64,000 bases of DNA, from the NCBI GenBank assembly GCA_022264855.1, contig JABYQU010000001.1, positions 620,001-684,000 on the forward strand, read 5' to 3'. Source of the DNA: Lenzites betulinus. Lineage: Eukaryota; Basidiomycota; Agaricomycetes; Polyporales; Polyporaceae. This document shows positions 34,382 through 44,353 of this stretch, piece by piece; within the stretch, counting starts at the first letter, position 1; each line of letters begins with the position of its first letter. The notes under the pieces are model-generated. The model was not told where the DNA came from. It did no database searches and saw only the letters and a list, made by a program, of their open reading frames with translations. A program made the position numbers and the translations under genes.

Positions 34382-35038
34382 ACATGGCGTCGATTAAGTG
34401 TGTGCACAGCCATCATAAACACTTCCGGTCGAGACTCGAAACCATTGGATCCAGGTTCGTGGGCGGAAAAACAGACACCAATCGGACTCGGAGCCGCATA
34501 TTAAACGGGGAGCAACCGGGGAGAGTACCAACTGAAAGGTGGTCACCGTTCAAACGTTCACCTCTTGCCCGTTAGACAAATTCCAATATGAGCAGTGATA
34601 CCGAGGCTGCTCCCTCCAAATGGACATGGCGACTTTGTCATGGAGCATAATTGCCGTGTGAAGACATGATGTCGGCAATTGTGAACGCGCAAACGCATGA
34701 CACCTCGGGGCTGGCGTCGTTCCGGACTCTCCCATGGAGCTAGAGTCTCTGTGTGCAGGTTTCCAGGTCATACAGGTGGTGTGCCCTGCGCTATAGGCAG
34801 AGTGATCCACATACCTTCAACCACACCTCGACACCCAGCCTTTCAATGTCTTGACAAAGTCGCAGTGACACTATACGCGTCTCCTTCTCATATACTGCTC
34901 CAGAAAATATAAGAGGCGGCGAATATCAAAATGACATAATCTGCAGGGTCCTGAAATTGCTAGTTATTTTTGTGATAGTGCAGTGAGACAAGATTGACGA
35001 AGACTTTCGCCGAGTTCGCCGTTCCATCACAGCCGTTG

Positions 35039-35126
35039 GCGGCGCACGCGGCGACTGGGACAGGCGTGTCTGGATCGCGACAATGAAAGCGCGCGCGGGA
35101 GCCACGTGCACCTGGGGTTAGGGTTT
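35039..35126 (-). repeat. inverted dispersed repeat, arm B (with telomere-like core)
   Basis: Plus strand carries GGTTAGGGTTT (35116-35126). The reverse complement of this span matches arm A at 29969-30055 in four ordered blocks. Within the best part, GATCCAGACAC..CTGTCCCAGTC, nearly all bases agree. It is 5 kb from arm A in the opposite orientation and about 200 bp upstream of the gene starting at 35322. Confidence 0.65.
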
Positions 35127-35321
35127 CTGACGTCAGGCTGCGTGTTGCGCCATGGAGAAGCGTGAAGTTGCGCTCGTGCACCGTCATTCCCTGTCATTCT
35201 GCGCCAAGCAGCCGCTCCCGAACCTATAAAGCCTCGACACACACACCCCACCCTCTCCGACTCCTTGTCTTCCTCCCCTCCCGACGCACGCCTCCGACGT
35301 ACGCCAGTTGTCGCCGCAGCA

Positions 35322-36430
35322 ATGCCATCCCACAGCTCCTGGTCCGATGGGCTCTTTCTCAAAGTATGTGGCTGGTTAGCCTTTGTCATACGTGCTAGCA
35401 GCTGAACACGGCGCCGGAAGATCATCAATGTTGTAGTCTACTTCTTGTTCCTCGGATCGAACGTCTACACCGTCGCAGGACCCACCGACATCTACTACAC
35501 CGGCAAGGACACCTACGTGACCCCTGCTCCATGGGCGTTCCTCATCTGGTACGTCAACCCGCGCCTGTGCTTTGTGTCACCCTCTCACCCCTTCCAGGTC
35601 TCTCATTCACCTGCTGCTCCTCGGAACCATCATCTACCAGTTCTTCGATGGCGGCAAGCAAGTCGTCATCGACGGTATCTCCTGGCGTCTCCCTCTGCTC
35701 GCTGTCCTGAACGCCATCTACGTCAATGTCTGGGCGAGGCACTATTACGTTGTCGGTATGTAGCGCGTCTTACGCCCCTTCTCCACACGGCCTAACCCTC
35801 CCCTCGCGCAGCGTTCGTATTTGCCCTCTTGGTCAGCTCAACGGTTACGGTACGAGCTCCCCATTGAAATCGCGGTCCGGAGTCCGAGACTGACATTATT
35901 CTGCGCCGCAGCACATCTACTACGTGGTGAAGAAGTATCATGAGCCGCAGAGCATTGCGGATGAGATCTTCGTCCACCTGCCGTTCTCGCTCTACCACGG
36001 TTGGACGACCGTCCTCGTCATCCTCACCGCGTTTGAGGCGTTCGGCACCAACGCGGCGATCCACCCCGCCGGTATCTGGACCAAGGTCTTCGCCTTCCTC
36101 GCTTTGTGCGTCCATTCCGCCCGTCATCTCATCTCCGCGTGCGGCGCTAACTTTGAGCCTCTCAGCTTCTTCCTCGAGGCCACCGCAGCAACCTACGCGT
36201 TCTCGTCCGCCGAGGGCGACCTCCCCGCCAGCATCGCGATCGCGTGGTCGCTCTGGGCGATCTTCGCGCGCCAGCGTCACCCCGCGTTCATCCACTGGTC
36301 CGCGCTCGCCTTTGCCATCCTCTCCCTCGTCTGGGTCGTCAAGGCTGCGATCGGCGTCGGCCTCAAGCTCCGCCGTGGCGGACGCGGCATCTCCTTGGAC
36401 GAGGAGCGCGCGCCTCTCATCGGCTCGTAA
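35322..36430 (+). CDS. multi-pass membrane protein (TspO/MBR-like in its N-terminal part)
   Basis: Six exons are predicted: 35322-35363, 35421-35548, 35598-35755, 35812-35849, 35912-36105 and 36166-36430, totalling 274 residues with all introns GT..AG. The protein is almost wholly hydrophobic, with about eight TM helices: [20 protein letters not shown], then [107 protein letters not shown] and [18 protein letters not shown]. The [12 protein letters not shown] motif recalls the tryptophan-rich TspO/MBR-like group and its longer eukaryotic relatives. This resemblance is from memory and is the main uncertainty. The tail ends [11 protein letters not shown], an acidic/di-leucine-like sequence that could direct sorting to an endomembrane. 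No retinal-binding lysine context typical of a microbial opsin was seen. Substrate unknown. Confidence 0.78.
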
Positions 36431-36903
36431 ACGGCTCGCTGCCAAAGAACGGCCGCTGGGATACACGACTGGCACGACCTGCACGAATAACGAATGGACT
36501 CTCGCTCTCCAACTTCCCTCTCCCCTGCACAATCTGATCGTGTCCCATGCACTCCTCCTAGTTGATACTTAATTGCCGAGAACCGCGCTGTACTTGACGA
36601 TAAACATCTGCTAGTATTGTATATGTACTTGTATTACAGCTTCGCGCACGGGTTCTCAATCTGACAGCTTTGCAACCCTTTTTGCATACGAGCGGGTGAT
36701 CGGAACAACATGCTGCAACTTGCAAAGCAGTAATAGACGTATAGCAGTCCGCTGACGCGGTCACGTTACCCTGACGCGTCTGTGGCACCAGGGATACCCG
36801 CCAGATCAGTGTGTCCGCGCAATGAAAAACCGAACAGTTGTCGAGATGAAAGAACGCACTTAATCAAAGCTCGGCCGGTGCTGCTCAGGGCACGACACAT
36901 GTG
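36431..36903. other. convergent intergenic (3' ends)
   Basis: Spacer between the 35.3-kb membrane gene (+) and paralog 3 (-). It presumably holds 3' UTRs. Nothing else was recognised. Confidence 0.5.
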
Positions 36904-39900
36904 CTACGGAATCACCGGTCCAGGTGTCGGCTGAGGCACCAGCTGCGCGAGCGTCGCCGCCATGCCCTCCAACAACCGCTCCATCCGCTCCATCCGCTCC
37001 GAATACGACGCGACCTTCGTCTCCAGCTCGCGCAGCCGCTCTTCCACGCGCTCGGACCCCCCGGAGGCCCCCCGCATCTGCAGCGGCAGGCACCGGACGA
37101 GCGTGTGCTGCGGCCTGTGGCGCCCTGCCGAGACACCGCCGCGGCGGTCGTCGCAGCCGGCGCAGATGTAGATGTCGGTGTCATTCTCTGTGGGCCGTGC
37201 GCGTGCAGCGTGAGAGGTCAGCAACAGGGGAGACCGGCGGGGACGTACCGGCGCAGTCCAGACAGACGAAGAAGGGCAGGCGCAGCTCCGCGGGACAGAA
37301 GCTGCACAGCGGCAGCGGCATCGTGCCACCCTCTCCCTCGCCCTCGCCTTCCCCGCGCGACGCGCTCTGCGCGCTGAACATCTCCGCCGTGCGCGCGAGG
37401 ACGGCCTTCGCGCGCCGGAAGAGGCGCGGGAGCTCGCGCTCCCAGATGAGGAACGCGCGCACCTTGAGCATGTCGTGCGCGGGCCCGCGGTGCACGGCCT
37501 TGGGGAGCGCGCACGATGCGTCGCGGCAGCGCGGGGTGTCGCAGAAGTCGACGGTGGTGTCGCTCTGGAGGGCGCAGGTCATGCAGGTGTAGCGCGGCTC
37601 GGCGATGTCGTGTTTGCGCGCGCAGAAGTCGCAGAAGTAGGTGTAGCTGTGGCATTAGGAGCAGTCGCTGGTGAGTGTGAGCGCGGAGGATGTAGAGGGG
37701 ATGTGGGACGTACATCATGGACGTGAACTCGCGTCTCCGCATCTCGAGGAGGATGTAGCAGAAGCACGCCTCGTCGAACGTGAATGTCTTTGTGTAGGGG
37801 ACTAGATTCCGCTCCACTGCCAGTGTGTCCATGTAGAGGAAGTCGGTGTCCATTTGCCATCCCGATCGCCAGCGGTACGCCTGGAGGTAGAGCCTGCATC
37901 GGCGGAGAAGGTCCACGATATACGTCCACGAAGCGGCTCGGCGACGGACTTGCAGGCGGGTGGCGCTGAGTGCGAACCGCCACAGCGCGTCGATCCTGTT
38001 CTCCCGTAAGTCCTGTGGCGAAGGGCGGACGGTGAGAACGTCCGGGGACGATCGTGTGAGGTGGAACTCGTCAGGTGAGCTGGTCAGCGCGACTTGCGTC
38101 TCTGCCCAGGTTCCGGAGATTGACAGGCCGTCCGCGGATAATACGCCCTTCAAGAAACGGGCGTGAGCGGTATTGAGGAACTTCCACTGCAGCATGCATT
38201 CCACGACACCGTCTGCTCGTGTCGCAAGTTGGCCCGCGATCGTGAACGAGCGGCCGGGAGCAGTCCTCGATTTCGCCTCAAATGCCATGGGGCCGGAGGC
38301 ATGGAGGAAGAAGGTGTCCATCGGAAACACGGGCCACGAGTCATCTCTGCCAAAGAAGCCATACCATCGGCCTAGGCTGATGAGGGGTCAGAGCAGCCTC
38401 GGATAATACGTTCCTTCGTCGTGTATCACTCACATGCTCTTTAGGACGCCCTCTGCCTCGTTAAGATCCCTCTCAGTGGATGCGTCCCCGCCCGTTGTGA
38501 CAAACCCTTCCCTCGGCGACAGCAGGCTGAGGATCAGGTCAGGATCGGGCAGTGTCTCGACATCTTCTACTTCATCCTCATCGTATTTCGCATCAATTGC
38601 AGCGAAGTCGGTGTTCCCTGGTTCTATGCGTCTCTGGAGAGACCAGAGTTTCTCTGGCTTGTAGGTGTAATAGTACTGCTCGACATCGTGAGTTGCTACT
38701 AGTACCAGTATCTGGGCAATCATGACCGTGGCATCGGACGCACCATTCCGTACGAAAACGCCTTGAACTGCTTCTCGGGATCGAGATTACGTTGCTTGAA
38801 TACGGCTATACGGTCAGAAATATTTAACAGTGTTCAGCTTGAGACATGCGCTGATATGACACTGACCGTCCAGAGCCCCGACACGGGCTATCATGGCGTC
38901 GAGCACGCCGATACCTATGCTCTCTGCACACCTATGGATTTCTCGATGGTGTAGTATGACTTTCCGATGGCATAGCCGAAGAACCTCATAGTCCCGCCGG
39001 AGCAAGAGGTAGAGCACTGGGAGTAGAAACTGCAGAAGGTCGAATGCCCGGGGCATGTCAGATCGGCTGCGAGCAAGGAGTGGAACATTACGAGTTACCC
39101 TTTCGATCCTTCCCGGCCCGGTGATCAAGGATAGAGTGTCTGTGGCGTCGATGTAATACCTCACCGTCTGCAGACTTTCATCGAGTCTCTTCTCTTCGGA
39201 CTCAACATAGCCCCGATAGCGCTGCCAGAGCTCGTCGTCAAAGGGTTCCTCGGCGGTGTCGAAAGATGAAGTAACAGCGGCGATGACCTGGAAAGCCGTG
39301 GCGTTGTACCATATAGCGTTTGTGCGGTTCTCTTTCCGGATATACGGGAGCAGGATGTGCATCTTGTCTATGAGCACGTTGATTTGGCGAATATAGTGGG
39401 TGCATGTCATCCTCCATCCTGCGGACCGTTAGTTAGCGATCGGAGAGCTACATGACAATGCAAAGACCTTTTGCCCAGTACGCAAGCCAATGAAGCATAC
39501 TGCGGCATCACAAAATGATCAGATAGAACCTGGCAAGCTTGAAGACGCTAAGGTCGTACCTCCACCCTTGTGGTCGCAGTCGAGCAAAGGCATTGACCTC
39601 GCCTATGGTGAGGAAGCCGGATGCGTCGTCGTCGAATGCCTCCGAAATCGCGGTGATGTAGTTCACATTGAGCCATTGGAGGGCCCATTTATCGTCGCTG
39701 TCCACGTTCCCGTGTTCTATCTGATCCATATAGAAGTCGCGAAGAGCGAGGATGAACTCGCGGGCTTTCACATGACCCCGCCATCGCTTGCAGATGGGAC
39801 AAGTCAGCGGAGAGCAGAGGACGCAGGGAGACATGAACGATTACCATTTCCATCCACACTTCACGGATGATCTGAATGCAGAGTGAGATGTGGTAGAACT

Positions 39901-41287
39901 CCGGTCCGACGTGCCACCTACGTGCTCCTTTATCCTGGTGTGCGGGCCCATAAGGACGGTGTTGATGACCCGATCGCTCTCGTTTCTGACGATGCCCTCC
40001 ATCTCCTCCGCCATTCGTCGCTGCTGCATCGTGAATTTGCGTTCGAACGTGTCCATATTCTTGCGAACCGCCGTCTCCGTGGTCTCATACAGCTGCTCCC
40101 TCACGGTGCTGATTTCTGACTTATCTTTACGCAAATGAAGGATTTGTTGGAGGCTTGCGATCTGCAGCGTGGCTTCCGATCCGGATGGTGGGGGTCTGTA
40201 GGCCAGAAGTCCCGCCAGCGCAGCGTCGTCTCTCAGCACGGCTTGCATACCGCCTTTGCTCTGTATGATACCTTCAATCTCTTGCTGATCGGGAGTGATG
40301 AGTGCGGAGAAGATGGTGAGCACGACATCCAACTTCGCGTCGACCGTGTCCAGCTTCCGGTTCGAGGCGTCGACTGCCTTGCCGATGTGCATCTCGAGCG
40401 CGAACGTGAATGCCCTGCGCCGGTCAGCGAACAGGGAAAGAAACGCTTTGAATTTGTCGTCCCATGAGGAGCTCTTGAAAACCTTGGCGAGGAGCCGCTC
40501 CTTCGAGTACGCATCGCACGTGTTGGCGCACTCCTTGACGTCTTCCGCAGAGCGCTCCACGAGGCCCTGGAGACGTGCTTTGATAGTCATGCCGTCGAAA
40601 CCTGGCGCATCCTCATCCTTGATGGAGCGGAGTCTGTGGTGGGGTGAATACAGGGAGGCTGGCCACCGCAGGGAACTCGATACATACTGCACGAGCACCT
40701 CCATCATATCTTTCATTTCGGCGAATATCAGCGTGATCTTCTTTTCGTTGTCGCGGCGCTTCTTATCGAGTTCGACTACGACGCGGAATGCGCCTACGGC
40801 GACTATATCGAAGAGCGGCTCCCGTGTCAGTCGTTATAATGAGAACACGCCGACGACGCTGACCTTGGAGAAACGGGTGGATGGCTGCGACCTCGTCGAG
40901 GGCTTTCAGCACAGCGGGGAGGCTCTCCACGAACGTCTTGATACTGTCCCGAACTGTCTTCATCGCATCCATCTCGTACACTGCTTTGGCGGACAATGCG
41001 ACGTTCTGAATAACCCCCGTGCCCGCCTGAGCGGTGTCATACAGATCGTCTGGGTGAGGTCAGTAACACTGTACCGTGAGATAGTCCGTGGACTGTCCTT
41101 ACTGACCGACTCCGTTTGCGAACTTGCGGGCGCGTGTTCCTTGGGCCTGTTCGGCTCGCACACGGGCTTCGTCCATGTACTGGTAGGTTTCCTCCAACGC
41201 ATCGGAGGTCACTGTCGCGTGGTCACTGTCTATGGCTCCCCGCATAGCCTGATCTGGAAATATCTTCAGCACAGAAGGAATCAACAT
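36904..41287 (-). CDS. EF-hand/zinc-finger STAND-N-like protein, paralog 3 (complete)
   Basis: Multi-exon gene read from about 41287 (MLIPSVLKIFPDQ; an upstream first exon near 41430 is possible) to the TAG at 36906-36904. Parts in order: leader ending RKFANGVG before an intron; SLPAVLKALDEVAAIHPFL; an intron; VVVELDKKRRDNEKKI; MKDMMEVLVQ; a helical domain at 40640-39920 (MTIKARLQGLVERSAEDV, CANTCDAYSKERLL, FALEMHIGKAVDASN). An EF-hand exon lies at 39780-39560, preceded by GHVKAREFILALRDFY, with loop DDDASGFLTIGE. A helical region (39410-38860) and a beta-rich region (38370-38000) follow. The first zinc module (37640-37480) has CDFC, CMTC, FCDTPRC. The second, ZZ-like, spans 37320-37090 (CSFC, CLDC, ICAGCDD, two His). 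A Gly-Glu repeat (GEGEGEGEGG) precedes the second module and is absent from paralog 2. The end is a coiled coil (VEERLRELETKVASYSER). Role unknown. Confidence 0.82.
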
Positions 41288-41754
41288 GTCTAGAGACTTA
41301 CCACTAGTACTGGTAATGTCTGGAATATTGATCTCACGACTCGGACCGTAAAGGACTCAGCGATGCGAGGTGAAGAGAGATACCTCCGCCCCCGCGAGCA
41401 TACATTGTCCGGCCCGATACGTTGACATCGGAGGCGCTCGAACTATGTGATCTGCGCAGCTTGGAGACATTATCGAGCGCAAAAGAGGATGTAGTCACAC
41501 GAACGTCTGGGCATTACTGCGATTTACTGCCAGCAGAGCTCCGAATTCTCTGTGATCATCTTAACATAACAAAGCAATGCAGAGAGAGCACCGACTGGCG
41601 ACATTTGCAGGAGCAATGCGACTGACATTGACAATAATGCAATGTGTTCTGAGTTTCGAGAAGACCCCGATGACACATGGTGTACTTGGAAGACGCTTTT
41701 CAGACACTGATACATGATGCTGAAGCCCCCTGCAGCCTGAGACCGAGCCTGAAA

Positions 41755-41758
<4 letters not shown>

Positions 41759-41787
<29 letters not shown>
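41759..41787. repeat. (AG)n microsatellite
   Basis: A perfect AG dinucleotide tract of about 14.5 units between paralog 3 and tRNA-Ser. Such tracts vary in length between strains. Confidence 0.9.
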
Positions 41788-41789
<2 letters not shown>

Positions 41790-41940
41790 TTTCGGCGTTG
41801 AACGTTGCAGTTAGTACTAGTAGAAGATTAGTAGCACACGAGCGCTTAGATCGCAAATGTTTGTAAGTAACGACATTTCGCTTTGTTCGGCCCTCGCACC
41901 GTCTCAAGTACTAGTAGCGACCTTCAAAACAAAACTAGAC

Positions 41941-42022
41941 CGACGCCAGCAGGATTCGAACCTGCGCCTCCAAAGGAGAACAGATTTCTAATCTGTCGCC
42001 GTAACCACTTGGCTATAGCGCC
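41941..42022 (-). tRNA. tRNA-Ser (anticodon AGA)
   Basis: The 82-nt minus-strand sequence folds as a class II tRNA. The acceptor GGCGCTA pairs with TGGCGTC (two G-T wobbles). The D arm is GCC..GGC. The anticodon stem ACAGA/TCTGT encloses loop TTAGAAA with anticodon AGA. There is a long variable arm (CTCC..GGAG), then T arm GCAGG TTCGAAT CCTGC and discriminator G, as expected for serine. No intron. TTTT runs lie a few bases past the 3' end, consistent with Pol III termination. An identical copy is at 60449-60530. Confidence 0.95.
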
Positions 42023-42375
42023 TCCAAAGGAACGTAACTATGTACGGATAAATTGTCATGGATCTCTGTTTCCTGACGTACACTTTTTACCTTCAAACTT
42101 CACCGTACCAACTTCCGGTAGATATGGCAAACTACCACTACGTACAGTACAATGTGAAGCTTTGGAGCATCCCTGTCAACACCAGAGCAAATTCTGCAAT
42201 GCCTAAATCCCATCGAGCTCCAATATTTCCAGCTTAGTGACATACGGAACGACTCGTAGCCCCCGAGCACAAACATAGTAACAGTATTCATACATGCAGT
42301 AACAACACAAAAAGCAGATCGTTCCAGCCAGCATGCAGGAGCGCGCTCCGACGAAGTCCACACTCAGCCTTTGCC

Positions 42376-43862
42376 TCAGAGCTTCGGTTTCACGTCCGAC
42401 TCCCGCACGTGTACGATGACCTTGCCCCATGTCTTGCGCTGCTCGAGCGCGACGAGCCCGTCCGCGAGCCGTTCTAGGGAGAACGTCTGGGGGTACACGA
42501 TGGGCTTCGCACGCCCAGAAGAGAACAGTCTGTGGGTGATAAATGAGCGAGCAGGCAATGGGGGCGAATGGTAGGAGCCTTACTCGAGGAGGGCTTGCCA
42601 GACCTCCTGAACGCGCGAGGGCTCGAATTCTAGGTTTGGGGGAGGAAGTGAGCGATCGCCAGTGCGCGCACGAGGTGCAAAGGAAGAGGAAGTACGAACT
42701 GGTGTACGCTCCCCAGTGGATGCCGACGATAGAGATGTTCTTCAAGAGGACAAGGTTCAACGGGAGCTGTCCATGAACACGTCAACCCTGCGTTATCGTG
42801 GACCCTGAGGGACGATGTGCCGACCTTTTCGATGTCCCCTGCGGCAAAGCCGACAACGACTGCACGGCCCTTCCATGCGATGCACTTGAGCGAGTCTATC
42901 CGCGGGTATCAGGTCAGCGCGTTATTGCTCGCAAAGTAGACGAAATGCGAACCTCGAATGAGTCCGACAGGGTCGTAGACGACGTCCACGCCCTTGCCCC
43001 CAGTGAGCTTCAGGACCTCTTTCTGCCAGCCCTCTTTCGAGTAGTTCACGCCGTGGTCCGCTCCGCCGTACCGGATGGAGATGTCCAGCTTCTCTTGCGA
43101 GCCCGCAGCGGCGATGACTTTCGCACCCAACGCTGATTGGGCACGCGAAATGAGCTAAGAGTGTTTCAGAGGTCGCAGATGGGCCATACCTTTTGCTAAT
43201 TGGACGGCGGCGATACCCACACCTCCGGCCGAGGCGGTGACAAGCACCCACTCCCCTATTCCACGCATGAGCACTGTCCCCGTTTCAGACAACGCAACCC
43301 AGTGCTTGCACTCACCAGGCTTGAGCTCCGCGCGACCAACCAACGCCTCATAGCTCGTCGGCCACGTAACATACAGCCCTGTCCGCCACGCACCGTCAAC
43401 ATCCGCGTCCCAAAACCGCATCCCCATGCACGAGCGTACCTGCACCCTGATCATACGACATGTTGTCCGGCAGCGCCACCAGATTCTGCCACTGGGCGGG
43501 CACCGTCTCACCATACGCCCCCTGGGCCCCGCCGAAAACGCGGTCGCCCGGGCGGAACGGGCATCCTTCGGGGATGGGCGAGTCCTGCGCGATCTTGCCC
43601 GCGAACTCGCTCCCGAGCACGAACGGCCGTGGGGGCTGATTCTGGTACTTGCCCTGCGCCTGCAGAATCTGCGCACGCGCCGTCAGTCTCGACCTGTGAG
43701 GTGGGGTGCGCGTGACGGGTGGGGGCGTACATCGAAGTAGTTGACCGCGGCGCTGTAGACGTCTACGAGGACCTGCCCGGGGCCAGCTTTGGGCGCGGGC
43801 GCGTCCGTGGAGACGGGGATCTTCGCGGGGTGCGCGTACTCGCTGACGACGAAGGCGCGCAT
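42376..43862 (-). CDS. NAD(P)H quinone oxidoreductase, zinc-independent MDR family
   Basis: Multi-exon gene from the ATG at 43862 (MRAFVVSEYAHPAKI) to the TGA at 42378-42376. Family members reduce quinones or alpha,beta-unsaturated carbonyls with NAD(P)H. The N-terminal catalytic fold shows GPGQVLVDVYSAAVNYFD, then LQAQGKYQNQPPRPFVLGSE and FAGKIAQ. The expected Cys/His zinc ligands of true alcohol dehydrogenases are absent. The Rossmann part has VLVTASAGGVGIAAVQLAK with the AxxGGVG NADPH-binding loop, then ALGAKVIAAAGS and GGKGVDVVYDPVG. Later exons give AVVVGFAAGDI, LPLNLVLLKNISIVGIHWG and PIVYPQTFSLERLADGLVAL, ending KVIVHVRESDVKPKL. Expected length is about 340 residues. Cytosolic location is inferred. 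The upstream 490 bp before TOM1's 3' end serves as promoter. Small exons near 42.8-43.4 kb are approximate. Confidence 0.9.
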
Positions 43863-44353
43863 AGTGTGTGGGTACTGAGGGTAGTAGTAAAGAGGAGGGG
43901 CGCACAGGGGGGAGGACGGCGAGGTTATAAAGGCAGCATGATGCTGGGTACTGAGTCTGAGATCGAGGTCAGCAGATGTGCCGGCAACATCACCTCGGCT
44001 TTCGTCCAACCCGACTTCCCCGGACCGCGCGGCTTCCCCTCGTACCTGCCCCGCGTTCACCCCACGGGGAAGGGGCAATATCCAATGTTCTGGTATAGCG
44101 ACGTAAGGCAGCATAAAGCACGCAACACATCACGAATCTCGCGGACCTCCATGTCCAAACTTACCCAGTCCCAAACTGTTCATACCAGCGTAGTATTCGC
44201 AGCGCGGGATTCGATAACAGGATGACATTTGGTGCGGATGTGGGTGTAGTATATGTACAGATGGGTGAGGATACTGATTCTACTTGCGTTCATTACGTGA
44301 CTGCGGACCGGACTGCGACAGCGATTACCAAGGAAGTGTCTGACGATGCGTGA
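43863..44353. promoter_or_regulatory. promoter of the quinone oxidoreductase / 3' flank of TOM1
   Basis: 491 bp upstream of the quinone oxidoreductase start. It also carries the 3' end of the TOM1-type gene on the same strand. No TATA box or structured element was recognised with confidence. Confidence 0.4.

Larger units (their letters stand above)
34142..35321. other. divergent intergenic between DUF6534 copy B and the 35.3-kb membrane gene
   Basis: The left ~300 bp is the copy B promoter. The right part holds arm B of the inverted dispersed repeat (35039-35126) and the GC-rich promoter of the plus-strand gene, including CACGTG at 35103-35108. Otherwise no gene was recognised. Confidence 0.45.
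41288..42375. other. intergenic with tRNA-Ser and an (AG)n tract
   Basis: The left part is the promoter and possible first exon of paralog 3. It also contains a dinucleotide tract (41759-41787) and the tRNA gene (41941-42022). Nothing else was recognised. Confidence 0.55.

Noticed and set aside
35322..36430. microbial opsin (rhodopsin) reading of the multi-pass protein
   Set aside because: No helix-7 Asp/Lys retinal-binding pattern was seen, and the [10 protein letters not shown] motif points elsewhere.
40295..41293. 332-codon plus-strand open frame
   Set aside because: Antisense to paralog 3; no motif of its own.
41883..42206. small plus-strand frames sharing a TPAGFEPAPPKENRF segment with one at 60361-60549
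   Set aside because: The shared peptide is the translated complement of the two identical tRNA-Ser genes, not a protein family.
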